58,341 nucleotides of DNA, from the NCBI RefSeq assembly GCF_004801315.1, contig NZ_SSNW01000026.1, forward strand, positions 1 to 58,341. Direction: 5' to 3'. A model generated the notes under the pieces. That model ran no database searches and was not told the origin of the DNA. It saw only the letters and a program-made list of their open reading frames with translations. The stretch's first letter is position 1. Each line of letters begins with the position of its first letter. Positions 1-10,702 of this stretch are shown piece after piece. The stretch comes from Deinococcus sp. Arct2-2. GTDB lineage: Bacteria; Deinococcota; Deinococci; Deinococcales; Deinococcaceae. Made by a program: the position numbers and the translations under genes.

Positions 1-92
1 CATCTCAGTGAGCCTCAATTTGTGCCAAATGTTCGTTTAAAAACAGAATTAAAAGTTAGATTACGCCAATAAGCTTAACCCGAACTCACGTC
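1..92. other. AT-rich sequence upstream of truncated transposase
   Basis: This stretch is much richer in A/T than the rest of the window and encodes nothing recognisable. The reading frame of the following transposase remnant stays open backwards through it, but the residues do not resemble the N-terminal part of an IS630 transposase. It is probably foreign or rearranged sequence at the break point of the element. Confidence 0.5.
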
Positions 93-575
93 ATGTACGA
101 AAAATGTGGCAGTTGCGGCGTGTTACTCGCGGTTGAACCCCTGACCGGACGCCGCTGCGTCCACGTCACCACACCGCGGACAGCCCAGGAGTATTCCGCG
201 TTCATGACTGAGGTTGAAGCCGCGTATCCAGAGGCCGATCAGATCACCCTCGTGCAGGACAACCTGAACACCCATCATGGGGGCAGCTTCTCCACATTCA
301 TGACGCCAGAGGCGGCCCACCGCTTGGTGGGCCGCTTTGAATGGGTGTGTACCCCCAAACATGCCAGTTGGCTGACCATGGCGGAGTTAGAGTTCAGCGC
401 GTTATCTCGACAGTGCTTGAATCGGCGCAGGCCCTCCGAGGAACGCTTGCGGGCTGAGGTCATCCCGTGGGTTGAACAGCGTGACCGAGCCAAGGTTAAA
501 CTCGTGTGGCAATTCACCGTACACGCCGCTCGAACGAAATTCAGCCGACACTACGAAAGTGTTAGAATTAATTGA
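93..575 (+). pseudogene. IS630-family transposase, C-terminal remnant
   Basis: The 160 residues match only the second half of an IS630-type DDE transposase. The VEPLTGRR strand is followed by the second catalytic Asp in QDNLNTHH (about residues 53-60) and the catalytic Glu region in SWLTMAELEFSALSRQC (about 92-108). The helix-turn-helix and the first catalytic Asp, normally about 180 residues upstream, are missing, so the copy cannot transpose alone. The apparent ATG at 93 is simply the first Met after the break. It is a different subtype from the IS630 copy at 22828-23814, whose corresponding motif is ILDNLSSHH. Family assignment is secure; whether the rest lies outside the window after an internal deletion cannot be seen. 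Confidence 0.8.
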
Positions 576-634
576 ACGCTGTATTTGATGTCGACCACAC
601 TGTGCCTCGCTCAGGCCTGTTCACACTCTGCCAC

Positions 635-640
635 TACACT
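635..640 (+). promoter_or_regulatory. -10 box TACACT, leaderless start
   Basis: TACACT lies 6 nt before the ATG at 647, so transcription should begin at or very near the start codon. Confidence 0.55.
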
Positions 641-646
641 GACGCT

Positions 647-1030
647 ATGCTCTCCCATTCCCTCGCACTTGCCGCCGCGCTGACGCTGCTGGCTCCGGCT
701 CTCGGCGGTTGCCGCTACAACTTCGTGCCCCTCATTCCGCCCGAAGTGAAGGTGGATTTTCCGGCGCGGATTACGGGGGCCACCCTGACCCGTAGCGGCG
801 AAGTACTGACGTTGCAGGCGTCACTTGATGGCCGATTCGATCCCGATTATCTGAGCGTGGTGTGGTTCGATGGAGGCCGGGAACTGGGCCGCGACAGTGT
901 GTACCTAGATGCTGAAACCCGGAAGGCCACCTTTGCCCTGACCGCCCCCACGCAGGGCGCTTACCGGGCACTGTTGTCGTTTAGCGGCAATGTGCTGCGG
1001 CAACTAGAATTGTACGAGGTGCAGCCGTGA
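647..1030 (+). CDS. Putative lipoprotein, unknown function
   Basis: A 127-residue protein with a short N-terminal hydrophobic segment ending in a lipobox-like ALGGC (Cys at about residue 18), which predicts a lipid-anchored envelope protein. The rest is predicted beta-rich (repeated short strands such as [15 protein letters not shown] and [10 protein letters not shown]), compatible with a small immunoglobulin-like fold, but no named family was recognised. The ATG at 647 is preferred over the upstream in-frame ATG at 572 because only it gives a clean signal peptide and because a TACACT -10 box sits 6 nt before it. Its stop overlaps the GTG of the next gene by 4 nt, so the two are probably translationally coupled. 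Confidence 0.7.
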   Translation: MLSHSLALAAALTLLAPALGGCRYNFVPLIPPEVKVDFPARITGATLTRSGEVLTLQASLDGRFDPDYLSVVWFDGGRELGRDSVYLDAETRKATFALTAPTQGAYRALLSFSGNVLRQLELYEVQP

Positions 1031-1446
1031 CGGAGGCGCGGGAATGGCTGGGCGTGGTGGAGTGGAGCGCAGGCACCCGCGAACGCCTGATTTGGCGCGG
1101 CGATACCTTGCAGCCTTACCGCACCGAACCCGTACCCGCGCCCGTCAACTACGGGTGCTTGCCCGGCACCTTCAACCCCGCCGACGCTGCCGAAGTAGAC
1201 GCCGTGTGGCTAGGTGTTCCTCTGGCGGTGGGCACACAGATCACGGCGCGGCCTACTGGTCTGCTGCATCTGGCCGATGGTGACCATAAGGTTGTGTTTG
1301 GCGAGCTGGAGGACGAGGTTAAGGCGCTGCTGGCGTGGTTTCCGGCCCACCGAGGGGCGACGTTGCTGGGGCCGCAGCAGGCGCAGGAGTGGCTGGAATC
1401 GCTGGCTGCTCCCTCAACCCCTGCGCCTTCCATTCCCGCGCCATAA
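1027..1446 (+). CDS. Inorganic pyrophosphatase-like protein, degenerate
   Basis: This 139-residue product resembles the core of family I soluble inorganic pyrophosphatases. The line [10 protein letters not shown] followed by ADAAEVDAV aligns with the family's PxNYGxIxxT...DGDPxDV, and [13 protein letters not shown] aligns with its IxxRPxGxLxMxD. Of the three Asp in DGDPxD, the first and last are kept and the middle one, important for water activation in the E. coli enzyme, is Ala. The protein is also shorter than the usual 170-180 residues and lacks the N-terminal strands. It may therefore be a binding or regulatory relative, not an active enzyme. It starts with GTG overlapping the lipoprotein stop, and its 3' end overlaps the convergent gene by about 128 bp. 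Confidence 0.6.
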   Translation: MTEAREWLGVVEWSAGTRERLIWRGDTLQPYRTEPVPAPVNYGCLPGTFNPADAAEVDAVWLGVPLAVGTQITARPTGLLHLADGDHKVVFGELEDEVKALLAWFPAHRGATLLGPQQAQEWLESLAAPSTPAPSIPAP

Positions 1447-2311
1447 CGCGCAACTGGCCCCGCACCCAGCCCACTGCGTCACTGCCCGGATAAGATACGG
1501 CGCTGTGATCCTCGCGGGCCGACAGATAGGTCTGGATGCCCGCCGCGCTGCCGTCCAGCCGGGCATTGCGGGACAGATCGAACAGGTAATTGATGAGCAG
1601 GCCGCTGCCGTTGGTGCGGGCGGGCAGGCGCTTGCTCTGCACCTCCAAGTCGGCGGCCACATTGGGCCACACTACATCCTTCAGGCTCAGTGATCCGCGT
1701 GTCAGCAGCGGCGCACCCGGCACGCTCAGGCTGTCGCAGGCGCTTAGGGCGGTAGGCAGGCCGCCTTGTGGTGCGGGCAGCCCCCGTATTCCCGCCGTAT
1801 GATCGGCCCGCCAAGCCGTGCAAATGCCGTCTAGGTCTATCTGAAGGGCAAATGGCACCTCTGGATACAAGCGCGTGAGGTAATGCAGCCACGTCACCCC
1901 CTGCGAGTGTCCCAGCAACACGATACGCGGCGGATTCGGGCCAGCCAGCCAGCCCTTCTGAATCTGTTCAAAGTCGGCCAGCAGTGCGCCGAAGCCCCGT
2001 TGTGGAGCTTGCACCTGCAACGATTCGAACTCGACTGCCGCGTTGCTGGCGTAGGCAGCCACTTGCACGCTGAGGCCCGCCGCCGCGATCTCATCGGCCA
2101 CCGCGTCGACCGTTCCCCGCGAAGTCAGGTAGTCCCAGTTGTCACGCGGGGCCAAGCAGGGCGGCCCACAGCGCCCCGACACGCTCAGAAGAACCACGTC
2201 GGGCGCAGGGCCAGCCAGATAAAGCGCGGCACTCCGGCCCGGCTGCGCCGTAATGGGCGCACAGGCCGCAAGCCAAAGCAGCACGGGAAGCAGGCGCAGA
2301 AGGGCAGACAT
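1319..2311 (-). CDS. Secreted alpha/beta-hydrolase-like lipoprotein
   Basis: A 330-residue protein with a signal peptide ending in LAACAP, a lipobox with Cys near residue 17. Around residue 135 the segment IVLLGHSQG is a classic nucleophile elbow (G-H-S-Q-G) of alpha/beta hydrolases. A later His (REDHSAV, about residue 264) could complete a triad. The first third contains two CxxxC-type cysteines (RCGPPC) that may form a disulfide. The last 35 residues are Pro/Ala rich and low in complexity and overlap the convergent pyrophosphatase-like gene. ATG at 2311 is supported by a TAAACT -10 box 8 nt upstream. Substrate unknown; esterase- or lipase-type activity is an inference from the elbow alone. 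Confidence 0.65.
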   Translation of the reverse strand: MSALLRLLPVLLWLAACAPITAQPGRSAALYLAGPAPDVVLLSVSGRCGPPCLAPRDNWDYLTSRGTVDAVADEIAAAGLSVQVAAYASNAAVEFESLQVQAPQRGFGALLADFEQIQKGWLAGPNPPRIVLLGHSQGVTWLHYLTRLYPEVPFALQIDLDGICTAWRADHTAGIRGLPAPQGGLPTALSACDSLSVPGAPLLTRGSLSLKDVVWPNVAADLEVQSKRLPARTNGSGLLINYLFDLSRNARLDGSAAGIQTYLSAREDHSAVSYPGSDAVGWVRGQLRVMAREWKAQGLREQPAIPATPAPAAAPATSPLGGPETTPAAP

Positions 2312-2319
2312 TCCGGTTC

Positions 2320-2325
2320 AGTTTA
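2320..2325 (-). promoter_or_regulatory. -10 box TAAACT, leaderless start
   Basis: On the minus strand TAAACT ends 8 nt before the ATG at 2311. Confidence 0.5.
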
Positions 2326-2388
2326 AGAGGAGTTGGGTCACGCAGGGGTCAGGTGGAATGAGAGTGAATTGTTTGACTTGGGCGGGAA

Positions 2389-2419
2389 CATTGTTCAACT
2401 GTTCTTTTGCCCAACAATG
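2389..2419. other. Inverted repeat CATTGTT...AACAATG
   Basis: Perfect 7-bp arms separated by 17 nt, lying in the gap between the response regulator gene and the hydrolase-like lipoprotein gene. It could be an operator or a weak hairpin; there is no U-run typical of a terminator. Confidence 0.3.
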
Positions 2420-2458
2420 ATCGAGCAAAAAGGCGTGCAGATCGGTTGGGAAGCTTTT

Positions 2459-2491
2459 CTTAGACCCTCAGACCCTAGACCCTTAGACACT
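2459..2491. repeat. TTAGACCCTAGACCC short repeat
   Basis: A run of near-tandem AGACCCT units. The same motif occurs inverted near 10541-10570, at 33070-33092, and split by an insertion sequence at 22821-22827/23815-23830. Confidence 0.55.
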
Positions 2492-2521
2492 TTTTCATGG
2501 CGCGCAATCCGAACCCTGCCC

Positions 2522-3235
2522 TCAACTCTCAGAGGCCTCAGCCCCCTGATTTCCCGACGCCCGGTACAGCTTGGCAGGCCGCCCCGCCAGCCCATATTGA
2601 TGATCCAATTGGGCACGGCCCACCCGCACCAAATGTTCCAGATAGCGCCAAGCGGTGACTCGGCTCAGGGCCACTCGGTCACCAATTTCTTCGGCGTTGG
2701 TGGGGCGGCCCATGTCGTCTAAGGCCAGATACACCCGCTCCAGCGTATGCGGGTCTATGCCGCGCGGCAGGGCTTCGGCAGCGCTGGCCGTGACCCCCAG
2801 CAGACGGTCTAGGCTGGCCTGATCCAGCCGGGGCGCAGCGGCGGGCGCAGCAACAGATGTGTGGCGGGCGCGGTGGCGGGCCACCAATTCGGCCAACCTT
2901 GCCCCAGTAAACGGCTTGATCAGGTAATCGAAGGCTCCGTGTGCCAGCGCCGTGCGAACGCTGAATTCATCGTCGGCAGCGGTAATCAGAGCCACATCGG
3001 TGGTGCGGCCCTGCGTGCGCCAGTGCCTCAGTAGCCCCAGCCCGCTGCCATCGGGTAAATGGATGTCCAGCAAGATCAGGTCGGGCGCTAAGGCCTGTGC
3101 CAGCGCGTCGCCTTGGGCACAGGTGGCGGCGCTGCCCACCACATGTACGTCTGGGTCACGCTCCAGCAGATCCCGGTTCACGCGGGCCACCCGCACATCG
3201 TCTTCTACCAGCAGCACCCGCACCCGCGTACTCAT
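2522..3235 (-). CDS. Response regulator, CitB/DcuR type
   Basis: A 237-residue two-component response regulator. Residues 5-125 form a receiver domain with the acidic pair EDD (11-13), phospho-acceptor Asp57 in LILLDIHLP and Lys107 in LIKPF. After an Ala-rich linker, the C-terminal half (about 150-225) has a helix-turn-helix with [23 protein letters not shown], as in citrate/C4-dicarboxylate regulators. Its ATG overlaps the histidine kinase stop by 4 nt, so the two are co-translated. The pair is divergent from tctCBA, making control of tricarboxylate uptake the likeliest role; that link is inferred from position. Confidence 0.88.
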   Translation of the reverse strand: MSTRVRVLLVEDDVRVARVNRDLLERDPDVHVVGSAATCAQGDALAQALAPDLILLDIHLPDGSGLGLLRHWRTQGRTTDVALITAADDEFSVRTALAHGAFDYLIKPFTGARLAELVARHRARHTSVAAPAAAPRLDQASLDRLLGVTASAAEALPRGIDPHTLERVYLALDDMGRPTNAEEIGDRVALSRVTAWRYLEHLVRVGRAQLDHQYGLAGRPAKLYRASGNQGAEASES

Positions 3236-4965
3236 GCTGGGGGCCTCGGCGCACTAGGTTCTGACACAGTAGGCTCTGAGGCGGCGCTGACCAGTGCAGT
3301 GTTTCCCGGCGCAGGCAAGCTGACCTGAAACACCGTATGACCTCCCCGCCGCGTGTGCTTGACTTGCCCGCCCAGCGCTTGCACCCGCCCCAGCACGCCC
3401 GCCAGCCCGTAGCCCCGGCCTTCGCCTTTGCTGCTCGCGCCGCGTGTAAACAGCCGGGCCGCCACCTCTGCCGCCACGCCGGGGCCGCTGTCTTCCACTT
3501 CCACCTGTGCGCCTTCGGGGTCTTCACCAATGAGGACAGTCACGGTGCCGGGTTGCCCTGCCAGTGCCTCGAATGCGTTCTCGGTCAGGTTGCCCACCGC
3601 CGTCACCAGCGTATCGGCGTGCCGTTCCCACAGGGCCGATAAATTGCTGCCCTCGGCCACCTGAAAGTCGATGCCGAGTTCCTGCGCCCGCTCGCGTTTT
3701 CCGGCCAGCAGTGCCACCAGCCGGGGCACCTGCACATCCCGCAAGAGTTGCCGGAACTGTGCGCCCTGCTCGATTTCGGCGTTCAGCACGCGCAGGGCTT
3801 CGGCGGGGCGGCCCAGTTGCAGCAGGCCCGACAGCACATGCAGGCGGTTTTGGTATTCGTGCGTTTGGGCACGCAGAACATCCACAAAGCCGCGTGCGTG
3901 CGTCAGTTCGTCGGCTAGGGCCACTGCTTCGGCGCGGTCTCGGAATCCGGCCACGAACCCGCCTCCATCGGCCCCAGACTGTCCCAGCGGTTCTATGTTC
4001 ACCAAAATGGGCTGGCCCTTCAACATCAGTTCTAAGTTTTGTTGGCGCGAAAGTGGATATTGAGCGGAACGGGTCAGTGCGGCCAATTCGGGCCAGAGGG
4101 CGGCCAGAGGTGCGGGCGTCGGCTGTTGACTGACACTCTGCGGCCCCAACAGTTCGGCAGCTCGGTTGTTCACGAGCGTCACGATCCCCTGTCCGTCTAC
4201 GGCAATCACGCCTTCGCGCAGGGCCGCCAGCACCGCCCGCTGTTGGCCCACCAGCGCGGCAATCTGTTCGGGTTCCAAGTTCAGAATATCGGCCCGCAGT
4301 CGCCGCGCTACCAACATCGCGCCCGCCGTGCCCAGCCCCAGCGCCAGCACGAACCAAGGGGCAAGACTCACCAACGCGCCCACCACCAGATGCCACGCGG
4401 CGGGCATCAAGTAGCCCGTGCTGACCACGCCCACCACCACGCCCGCTGCATTTTTCACGGGCACTTTGCCGCGCACGCTGACGCCGAGGCTGCCCCGCGC
4501 CACGCTGATAATTTCTCGGCCTGCAAACGGTTCTATGTTGTCTCCGCCTTCCATCGGCTGCCCCAAGCGGTCGGGCAGTGGGTGCGCCAGCCGGATGCCT
4601 GCGCGGTTGCCCACCACGATAAAATCGGCCTCGGCCTGTGCGCGAATTTCGTTTACCTGAAGGTTCAGCGCCGCGTTCTGTACACCCGCCTCTGCACCCG
4701 CCACGATGCTGGGCAGGCGCGACACGATCCGGCTGGTGGTCATTGCCCGCTCGCCAATGCGTTCACGGGCCTCGCCGTACAGTTGCCACGTTTGCACCAG
4801 CACAAGTAGGGCCGTCATGGCGCACAGCACCAGCAAATGCAGCCATACCAAGCGCCCCTGAATCCCCTGCCGCCGCAAAAAAGCGGGCGGCCGGAACAGT
4901 GCAGGCAGCGGCAATGCAGGCAAGGGTGCTGCGGTCAGATTGAATGTCGGTTTGGGCCGGGTCAC
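3232..4965 (-). CDS. Sensor histidine kinase, CitA/DcuS type
   Basis: A 577-residue membrane kinase. There are two membrane helices (about 39-58 and 193-219) flanking an extracytoplasmic single-Cache domain (about 70-190, with [15 protein letters not shown] and [18 protein letters not shown]). A cytoplasmic PAS domain follows at about 242-345. The phospho-acceptor His is about 369 in [20 protein letters not shown], the arrangement of the CitA/DcuS/DctB group, and a C-terminal HATPase has N-box [10 protein letters not shown] and G-boxes EDSGPGV and GRGYGLAG. The predicted start is GTG at 4965. Known relatives sense citrate or C4-dicarboxylates outside the cell; here the neighbour tctCBA suggests a tri- or dicarboxylate ligand. 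Confidence 0.88.
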   Translation of the reverse strand: MTRPKPTFNLTAAPLPALPLPALFRPPAFLRRQGIQGRLVWLHLLVLCAMTALLVLVQTWQLYGEARERIGERAMTTSRIVSRLPSIVAGAEAGVQNAALNLQVNEIRAQAEADFIVVGNRAGIRLAHPLPDRLGQPMEGGDNIEPFAGREIISVARGSLGVSVRGKVPVKNAAGVVVGVVSTGYLMPAAWHLVVGALVSLAPWFVLALGLGTAGAMLVARRLRADILNLEPEQIAALVGQQRAVLAALREGVIAVDGQGIVTLVNNRAAELLGPQSVSQQPTPAPLAALWPELAALTRSAQYPLSRQQNLELMLKGQPILVNIEPLGQSGADGGGFVAGFRDRAEAVALADELTHARGFVDVLRAQTHEYQNRLHVLSGLLQLGRPAEALRVLNAEIEQGAQFRQLLRDVQVPRLVALLAGKRERAQELGIDFQVAEGSNLSALWERHADTLVTAVGNLTENAFEALAGQPGTVTVLIGEDPEGAQVEVEDSGPGVAAEVAARLFTRGASSKGEGRGYGLAGVLGRVQALGGQVKHTRRGGHTVFQVSLPAPGNTALVSAASEPTVSEPSAPRPPA

Positions 4966-5014
4966 GGGGGATCGGGGTCATTCTAGGCGCGGCGGGGAGG
5001 GGCACGGGGCTTGC

Positions 5015-5040
5015 GTGCATTGTGTTCACGGTTGTGCATT
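5015..5040. promoter_or_regulatory. Direct repeat GTGCATT x2, candidate regulator site
   Basis: Two GTGCATT copies (5015-5021 and 5034-5040), 19 nt start to start, lie in the divergent promoter region between the sensor kinase and tctC. Two copies spaced by nearly two helical turns would suit a dimeric response regulator. This is inference only. Confidence 0.35.
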
Positions 5041-5079
5041 CTGGTCACCAAAAACGCCGTGTCAGACGCATTAAACCCC

Positions 5080-5108
5080 TTGCGCTGGCAGGGGCGTGAG
5101 CGTAAGGT
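5080..5108 (+). promoter_or_regulatory. Possible promoter of tctCBA
   Basis: TTGCGC (5080-5085) and TAAGGT (5103-5108) with a 17-nt spacer, about 70 nt before the tctC start. Both boxes are only partial matches to the vegetative consensus. Confidence 0.35.
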
Positions 5109-5178
5109 GAATCTCAACCACAATCTCAGTTTGCTTGAGCCGCCCACCGTTGGCGCGGCCTGCCCCCGGAGGCAACCC

Positions 5179-6144
5179 ATGTCTGTAAAAATCACGAAAA
5201 AAGCTGTCCTGACTCTCTCCGCCCTGCTGTTGGCCGCGCCTGCCACCCTCGCTCAGGGCCTCAACAACCTGCGGATTATGGCCCCGGCGGCCCCCGGCGG
5301 TGGCTGGGATCAGACCAGCCGTTCCCTGCAAACCGTGCTGCAAGACGAAGGCGTGGTCAAGCCCGTGCAGGTCTTCAATGTGCCCGGAGCAGGCGGCACG
5401 ATTGGGCTGGCGCAGCTCTACAATGCCAAGGGCGACGGCAACCTCCTGATGACGATGGGCCTCGTGATGGTGGGCGCGATCCAGACCAACAACTCTAAAG
5501 TCGACCTGAGCCGCGTGACCCCGATTGCCCGCCTGACCGGTGAGTACGAAGTGATCGTGGTGCCTGCCAGCAGCCCCTACAAAAACACCGCCGACTTGGT
5601 GGCCGCTTGGAAGGCCAACCCCGGTGCAGTGGCCTTCGCGGGCGGCAGCGCGGGCGGCACCGATCATATGCTGGTGGGCCTCTTGGCGCGTGCAGCGGGC
5701 GTAGACCCCAAAAAGATGAACTACGTGCCCTTCAGTGGCGGCGGCGAAACGTTGGCGGCCCTGTTGGGCAACCAAGTCGCAGCGGGCGTGGCAGGCTACG
5801 GCGAATTCGAGGCCCAGATCAAGGCCGGGAAACTGCGGGCCATCGGCATCAGTGCGCCCAAAGCTCAGGCGGGAATTGCCGTTCCTACGCTGAAATCACA
5901 GGGCTACAACGTTGATCTGGCGAACTGGCGCGGCATCGTGGCCCCCCCCGGCATCAGCGCCAGCCAGAAGGCCGAACTGGTGGCAGCGCTGGACAAGATG
6001 CACAAGACCAAAGCGTGGAAAGACACCCTAAACACCCGCAAATGGACAGATCTGTACATGAGCGGCAGCAAGTTCGACGTGTTCCTGAAACTGGAAGCCG
6101 TCAGGACGAAGGGCATCTTGCAAGACATCGGCTTGGTGAAGTAA
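5179..6144 (+). CDS. tctC: Tripartite tricarboxylate transporter, binding protein TctC
   Basis: A 321-residue periplasmic binding protein with a cleavable signal peptide (hydrophobic core about 10-26, ending APATLAQ). Family hallmarks are [14 protein letters not shown] near the mature N-terminus, VFNVPGAGG, and the central [18 protein letters not shown] region. It delivers a carboxylate such as citrate to the TctA/TctB membrane complex. The ATG at 5179 is chosen over an upstream in-frame start because GGAGG sits 5 nt before it and the signal peptide then begins correctly. It is the first gene of tctCBA; the 320-bp gap to tctB is filled by palindromic repeats. Confidence 0.92.
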   Translation: MSVKITKKAVLTLSALLLAAPATLAQGLNNLRIMAPAAPGGGWDQTSRSLQTVLQDEGVVKPVQVFNVPGAGGTIGLAQLYNAKGDGNLLMTMGLVMVGAIQTNNSKVDLSRVTPIARLTGEYEVIVVPASSPYKNTADLVAAWKANPGAVAFAGGSAGGTDHMLVGLLARAAGVDPKKMNYVPFSGGGETLAALLGNQVAAGVAGYGEFEAQIKAGKLRAIGISAPKAQAGIAVPTLKSQGYNVDLANWRGIVAPPGISASQKAELVAALDKMHKTKAWKDTLNTRKWTDLYMSGSKFDVFLKLEAVRTKGILQDIGLVK

Positions 6145-6159
6145 GAACCCTGAAGTAAG

Positions 6160-6209
6160 CCGGAGCAATAGGGGCGAAGTGGAAGCACGAGAGCCACTTC
6201 GCCCCTGTT
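6160..6209 (+). terminator. Hairpin after tctC, attenuator-like
   Basis: AGGGGCGAAGTGG (about 6170-6182) pairs with CCACTTCGCCCCT (about 6195-6207) and is followed by GTTTGTT. A strong stem 25 nt after the tctC stop suggests partial termination or 3'-end protection, favouring excess binding protein over TctB/TctA. Confidence 0.55.
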
Positions 6210-6233
6210 TGTTGCAGAAGACGCCCTCTTTTG

Positions 6234-6278
6234 TCCTCCCCTTAAGGGGGGGCGTTGCAGAGCGACGGGGGGGTTCAC
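6234..6278. repeat. G/C-run palindromic repeat (family R1), half copy
   Basis: Right half of the dispersed R1 element (CCTCCCCTTAAGGGGGGG then GTTGCAGAGCGACGGGGGGGTT). It lacks the left half seen in full copies and sits between tctC and tctB. Confidence 0.7.
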
Positions 6279-6308
6279 CTTCCTAGTCCAATTTGAGTCG
6301 CGTGTATA

Positions 6309-6416
6309 CCCCCCAGTCTGCTTTGCAGCCAGCCCCCCTTAAGGGGAGCGCAAAAGCTGTTAAGTCCTCCCCTCTATGGGGGGCGTTGCGCAGCAACGGG
6401 GGGGTTCGCCTTCCAA
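6309..6416. repeat. G/C-run palindromic repeat (family R1), full copy
   Basis: Full copy between tctC and tctB. It begins CCCCCCAGTCTGCTTTGCAG and ends CAGCAACGGGGGGGTT. The C-run and G-run at the ends can pair around three or four internal hairpins (CTGCTTTGCAG, CCCCTTAAGGGG, CCCCTCTATGGGG, GTTGCGCAGCAAC). Confidence 0.8.
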
Positions 6417-6462
6417 CTTAAATCTCCCCAACCCAACTCCACATCTCCCCAAGAGGTTTCCC

Positions 6463-6989
6463 ATGCTCGATCCCGTGCCACCCGCCGTTGCTCTCCCTTC
6501 TTCCCGCCGCCCCATCAGCGTGCCCGACTTGCTGGTGGCGCTCGGCGTAGTGCTGTTGGGCGTGCTGCTCCTGATCGGCACCAACCAGATCGCCACGTCG
6601 GGCATGAACACGGTGGTTGGGCCGAAAGTCTTCCCGCTGATCGTCAGTTTCGGCACGCTGGGGCTGGGTGTACTGCTGACTATCGGGGCGTTGCGGGGCC
6701 ACCGCGCCGAGCCTGCCACCGAGGAAGACACCGATCCCAACGCACCTGTGAATCTGGCGTCTCCGGGCCTGATTTTGGGCGGTTTCCTGCTGGGCACGCT
6801 GCTGCTACAACCGCTGGGGTTCGTGTTCGGCACCGCCGTCATGTACTTCACGGTGGCCTTCGCCTTCGGTGAGCGGCGCTACGGCCTCATCGCGGGCGTG
6901 GCACTCATCGTGGCGCTCATCACCTACCTGCTGTTTACGCGTGGGCTTGGCCTCACCTTGCCCCCCGGCATCCTGAAGGGCATTCTCTG

Positions 6990-6990
<1 letters not shown>
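6463..6990 (+). CDS. tctB: Tripartite tricarboxylate transporter, small membrane subunit TctB
   Basis: A 175-residue membrane protein with four hydrophobic helices (about 24-45, 54-75, 104-126 and 133-172, the last two a split pair), the usual TctB plan. The N-terminal motif [23 protein letters not shown] matches the family. It forms the membrane complex with TctA. The ATG at 6463 has AAGAGG 6 nt upstream; an earlier in-frame ATG lies inside the R1 repeat and is unlikely. Its stop overlaps the tctA start by one base (TGATG), so the two are translationally coupled. Confidence 0.9.
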
Positions 6991-8483
<1,493 letters not shown>

Positions 8484-8488
8484 TCTAG

Positions 8489-8549
8489 AACGTGGACAGT
8501 GGAACGTGGAACGTGGTTAGAGCTTGACCACGATCCACGTTCCACGTTC
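8489..8549. repeat. GTGGAACGTGG palindromic repeat (family R2); likely bidirectional terminator
   Basis: Arms GAACGTGGAACGTGGT (8502-8517) and ACCACGATCCACGTTC (8527-8542) pair at 15 of 16 positions around a 9-nt loop. It sits between the convergent tctA and ABC ATPase genes, where it can act as a terminator. Related copies lie at 28964-29058 and 51393-51466. Confidence 0.75.
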
Positions 8550-8582
8550 AGTTTGACGTTTCTACAACCCGCATCCCGCGCC

Positions 8583-9299
8583 CTACTCCCCCGTCACAAC
8601 CCCATCCCGCACCCGCAACGTATGGTTCGCCAACGCCGCCACATCGCGGTCATGGGTAATCAGCACCACCGTGCGGCCCCCCTGCGCCTGCGCGGTCAGC
8701 AAATCCAGCACCTTCTGACCCGTGCGGGTGTCCAGATTTCCGGTGGGTTCGTCGGCCAGCAGCACGGCGGGGTCACACGCCAATGCACGGGCAATCGCCA
8801 CCCGCTGCGCCTCTCCGCCCGACAGTTGGCCGGGAAGGTGGGTGGCGCGGTTGCCCAATCCCACGCGCTCCAGCAGTTCGCGGGCGCGTTCGCGGCGTTC
8901 TTTGGGCTTCATTCCAGCCAAGGTCAGCGGGAATTCCACATTTTCCAGCGCACTCAGGATGGTCACGAGGTTGTGGTTCTGGAACACGAAACCGTAATGC
9001 TTGAGCCTGAAGTCGGCACGGCCCGCTTCGGACAGACTGTGCAAATCGGTGCCGCCCACCACCACGCGCCCGGAACTGGGGGTGTCGAAGCCCGCCAACA
9101 GGTTCAGCAGGGTGCTTTTGCCGCTGCCACTCGGCCCTACCACTGCCGTCAGGCCTTGCGGGAAGGTGTGGGTAAACGGGGCGAGGGCGGTCACAGAACC
9201 TTCACCGCTGGGATAAATGCGCGAGAGGTCCTGAGTCACGAGGGCGGGGCGGGTGGCGTCGGGGGTGACGGTGGCGGCCAAAGTTGCAGAGGAAGTCAT
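8583..9299 (-). CDS. ABC transporter ATPase, LolD/MacB type
   Basis: A 238-residue nucleotide-binding protein with Walker [10 protein letters not shown] (about 58-66), Q-loop VFQNHNL, signature [15 protein letters not shown], Walker [14 protein letters not shown] and switch His in LITHD. The DEPTGNLD version is typical of the MacB/LolD/FtsE-like group that pairs with FtsX-type permeases. The ATG at 9299 overlaps the permease stop by 4 nt; upstream in-frame codons encode only the other strand's permease in a different frame. With the adjacent permease it forms an exporter or mechanotransmission-type complex; the substrate cannot be inferred. Confidence 0.9.
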   Translation of the reverse strand: MTSSATLAATVTPDATRPALVTQDLSRIYPSGEGSVTALAPFTHTFPQGLTAVVGPSGSGKSTLLNLLAGFDTPSSGRVVVGGTDLHSLSEAGRADFRLKHYGFVFQNHNLVTILSALENVEFPLTLAGMKPKERRERARELLERVGLGNRATHLPGQLSGGEAQRVAIARALACDPAVLLADEPTGNLDTRTGQKVLDLLTAQAQGGRTVVLITHDRDVAALANHTLRVRDGVVTGE

Positions 9300-10459
9300 A
9301 CGCGCCCCAGTGCATCGGTGATGCTGATGCGGCTGGCACTGCGCGAGGGCAGCAGCCCCGACAGCAGCCCCAGCAAAATGCTGATGCCCAGCGCGAGCAA
9401 CGTCAAACGCGGGGTGAGGGCCGCCGCGTCTATTCCGGCCAGATTTTGGGTGTACAGATTCACGCCCCAAATGCCCGCCAGTCCCAGAATAATGCCACCC
9501 ACGCCGCCTGCCAGCGCCAGCAACAGCGATTCGGTCAGCACCAGCGCCCGCACGAAGCCGGGGCGTGCGCCGATGGCCCGCAAGGTTCCAAACTCGCGGG
9601 TGCGCTCGAAGACACCCATCATCACGGTATTGGCGACGGCCAGCCCGCCCACGATCAGCGCAATTAAGCTGATGCCGAAGCGCACCGCATCACTGATTCG
9701 GAGGGCGCGTTCTACAAAGCTCAGGAAGTCCGATTGGGTAGACGCTTCCAAATTGAGGCGCTTGGCAAGGGCGGTAGCCACAGCGCGGGCGTCACGGGGG
9801 TTTTCCAGCTTCAGGGCCACCAGCGACACCCGCCCAGTCGCGCCTTCCGCATCTTGCAGGGTACGCAGTGGCAAGAAGATGAAGGAATCTACCAACCCAG
9901 ATTCTTGCGCCAGCACGCCGACTACCTTCACCGAAGTCCGGCGCGTGAGGTTCAGCGTGCTGCCCACCTTCAGACGCAGGTTTTCGGCAGCTTTGGCTCC
10001 CACTACGGCTACTTTTTGACCCTCATCGCCAGCAATCAGGGCGCGGCCTGTGGCGGGCACGATTTTGGGAAACACCGTGCTGATGCCCTGCGCGGCGGGT
10101 AGGCCGTACAGCACCACACTTTGCGACACGTCCAAACTGCTCCGCACGCTCATCACGACTGGCGTCACCGACGTAATTTTAAGTTCAGTCGCCAGCTTTT
10201 GAATATCGCCTACTGCCGTTTCAGGCAAATTGGGCTGGGGCGCAAAGCCCTGCGTAAATCCGCTGAGGCTGACCTGCACATCTGGTCCGATGCCGCCGAG
10301 TTCGCTGGTAAACACCTTGCGAATTCCTTCGCCCAGAGAAAGAAAAACCACCATGCTGGCGACGGCCACTGTGATTCCCAGCGCCGTCAGCAGCGTCCGC
10401 ACAGGCCGCCGCGTGAGTCCTCGCCACGCCAGCGCCCACAAATCTCCCCAAGACATCAT
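9296..10459 (-). CDS. ABC transporter permease, FtsX/MacB-like
   Basis: A 387-residue membrane protein with the FtsX/MacB layout. There is one N-terminal helix (about 20-42, [23 protein letters not shown]), a large extracytoplasmic MacB-PCD-like domain (about 45-255, with [14 protein letters not shown] and [15 protein letters not shown]), then three C-terminal helices with an FtsX signature [15 protein letters not shown]. No extra domain suggests a particular cargo. Start is the first ATG of an ATGATG pair at 10459, with a TACCTT -10 box 7 nt upstream. Confidence 0.88.
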   Translation of the reverse strand: MMSWGDLWALAWRGLTRRPVRTLLTALGITVAVASMVVFLSLGEGIRKVFTSELGGIGPDVQVSLSGFTQGFAPQPNLPETAVGDIQKLATELKITSVTPVVMSVRSSLDVSQSVVLYGLPAAQGISTVFPKIVPATGRALIAGDEGQKVAVVGAKAAENLRLKVGSTLNLTRRTSVKVVGVLAQESGLVDSFIFLPLRTLQDAEGATGRVSLVALKLENPRDARAVATALAKRLNLEASTQSDFLSFVERALRISDAVRFGISLIALIVGGLAVANTVMMGVFERTREFGTLRAIGARPGFVRALVLTESLLLALAGGVGGIILGLAGIWGVNLYTQNLAGIDAAALTPRLTLLALGISILLGLLSGLLPSRSASRISITDALGRV

Positions 10460-10466
10460 GAGATGT

Positions 10467-10472
10467 AAGGTA
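10467..10472 (-). promoter_or_regulatory. -10 box TACCTT, leaderless start
   Basis: On the minus strand TACCTT ends 7 nt before the ATG at 10459 of the ABC permease gene. Confidence 0.5.
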
Positions 10473-10540
10473 CGCCGAAATGTCAGGACAAAAGACGGGA
10501 AGTGTTGCGAAGAGGGGTAGGCGCGGGTTACGGGGGCTTG

Positions 10541-10570
10541 GTCTAAGGGTCTAGGGTCAAAGGGTCTAGG
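10541..10570. repeat. GTCTAAGGGTCTAGG short repeat
   Basis: Three imperfect AGGGTCTAGG-type units; the inverse of the motif at 2459-2491. Confidence 0.55.
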
Positions 10571-10587
10571 AAGTGCGTGGCAGCTTT

Positions 10588-10636
10588 TGTCCCCACCTCT
10601 AAGGGGGGGCGTTGCGGAGCAACGGGGGGGTTCACC
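10588..10636. repeat. G/C-run palindromic repeat (family R1), half copy
   Basis: Right half of R1 (CCCCACCTCTAAGGGGGGG, then GTTGCGGAGCAACGGGGGGGTT) in the divergent gap between the ABC permease and the DUF4127 gene. Confidence 0.7.
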
Positions 10637-10689
10637 CACACCCTCAGCAGAACATTCCCCCCTTCTCATCTTTCCTAGCGCCCGCCCTC

Positions 10690-10695
10690 TAGCCT
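10690..10695 (+). promoter_or_regulatory. -10 box TAGCCT, leaderless start
   Basis: TAGCCT ends 7 nt before the ATG at 10703. Confidence 0.5.
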
Positions 10696-10702
10696 GAAGC
10701 CC

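Noticed and set aside
6234..6416. Repeats considered as a CRISPR array
   Set aside because: The repeated units are palindromic, irregularly spaced and have no equal-length unique spacers; no cas genes are nearby.
8499..10019. 506-codon plus-strand frame opposite the ABC ATPase/permease genes
   Set aside because: Overlaps the complete ABC pair in antisense and has no recognisable domains.
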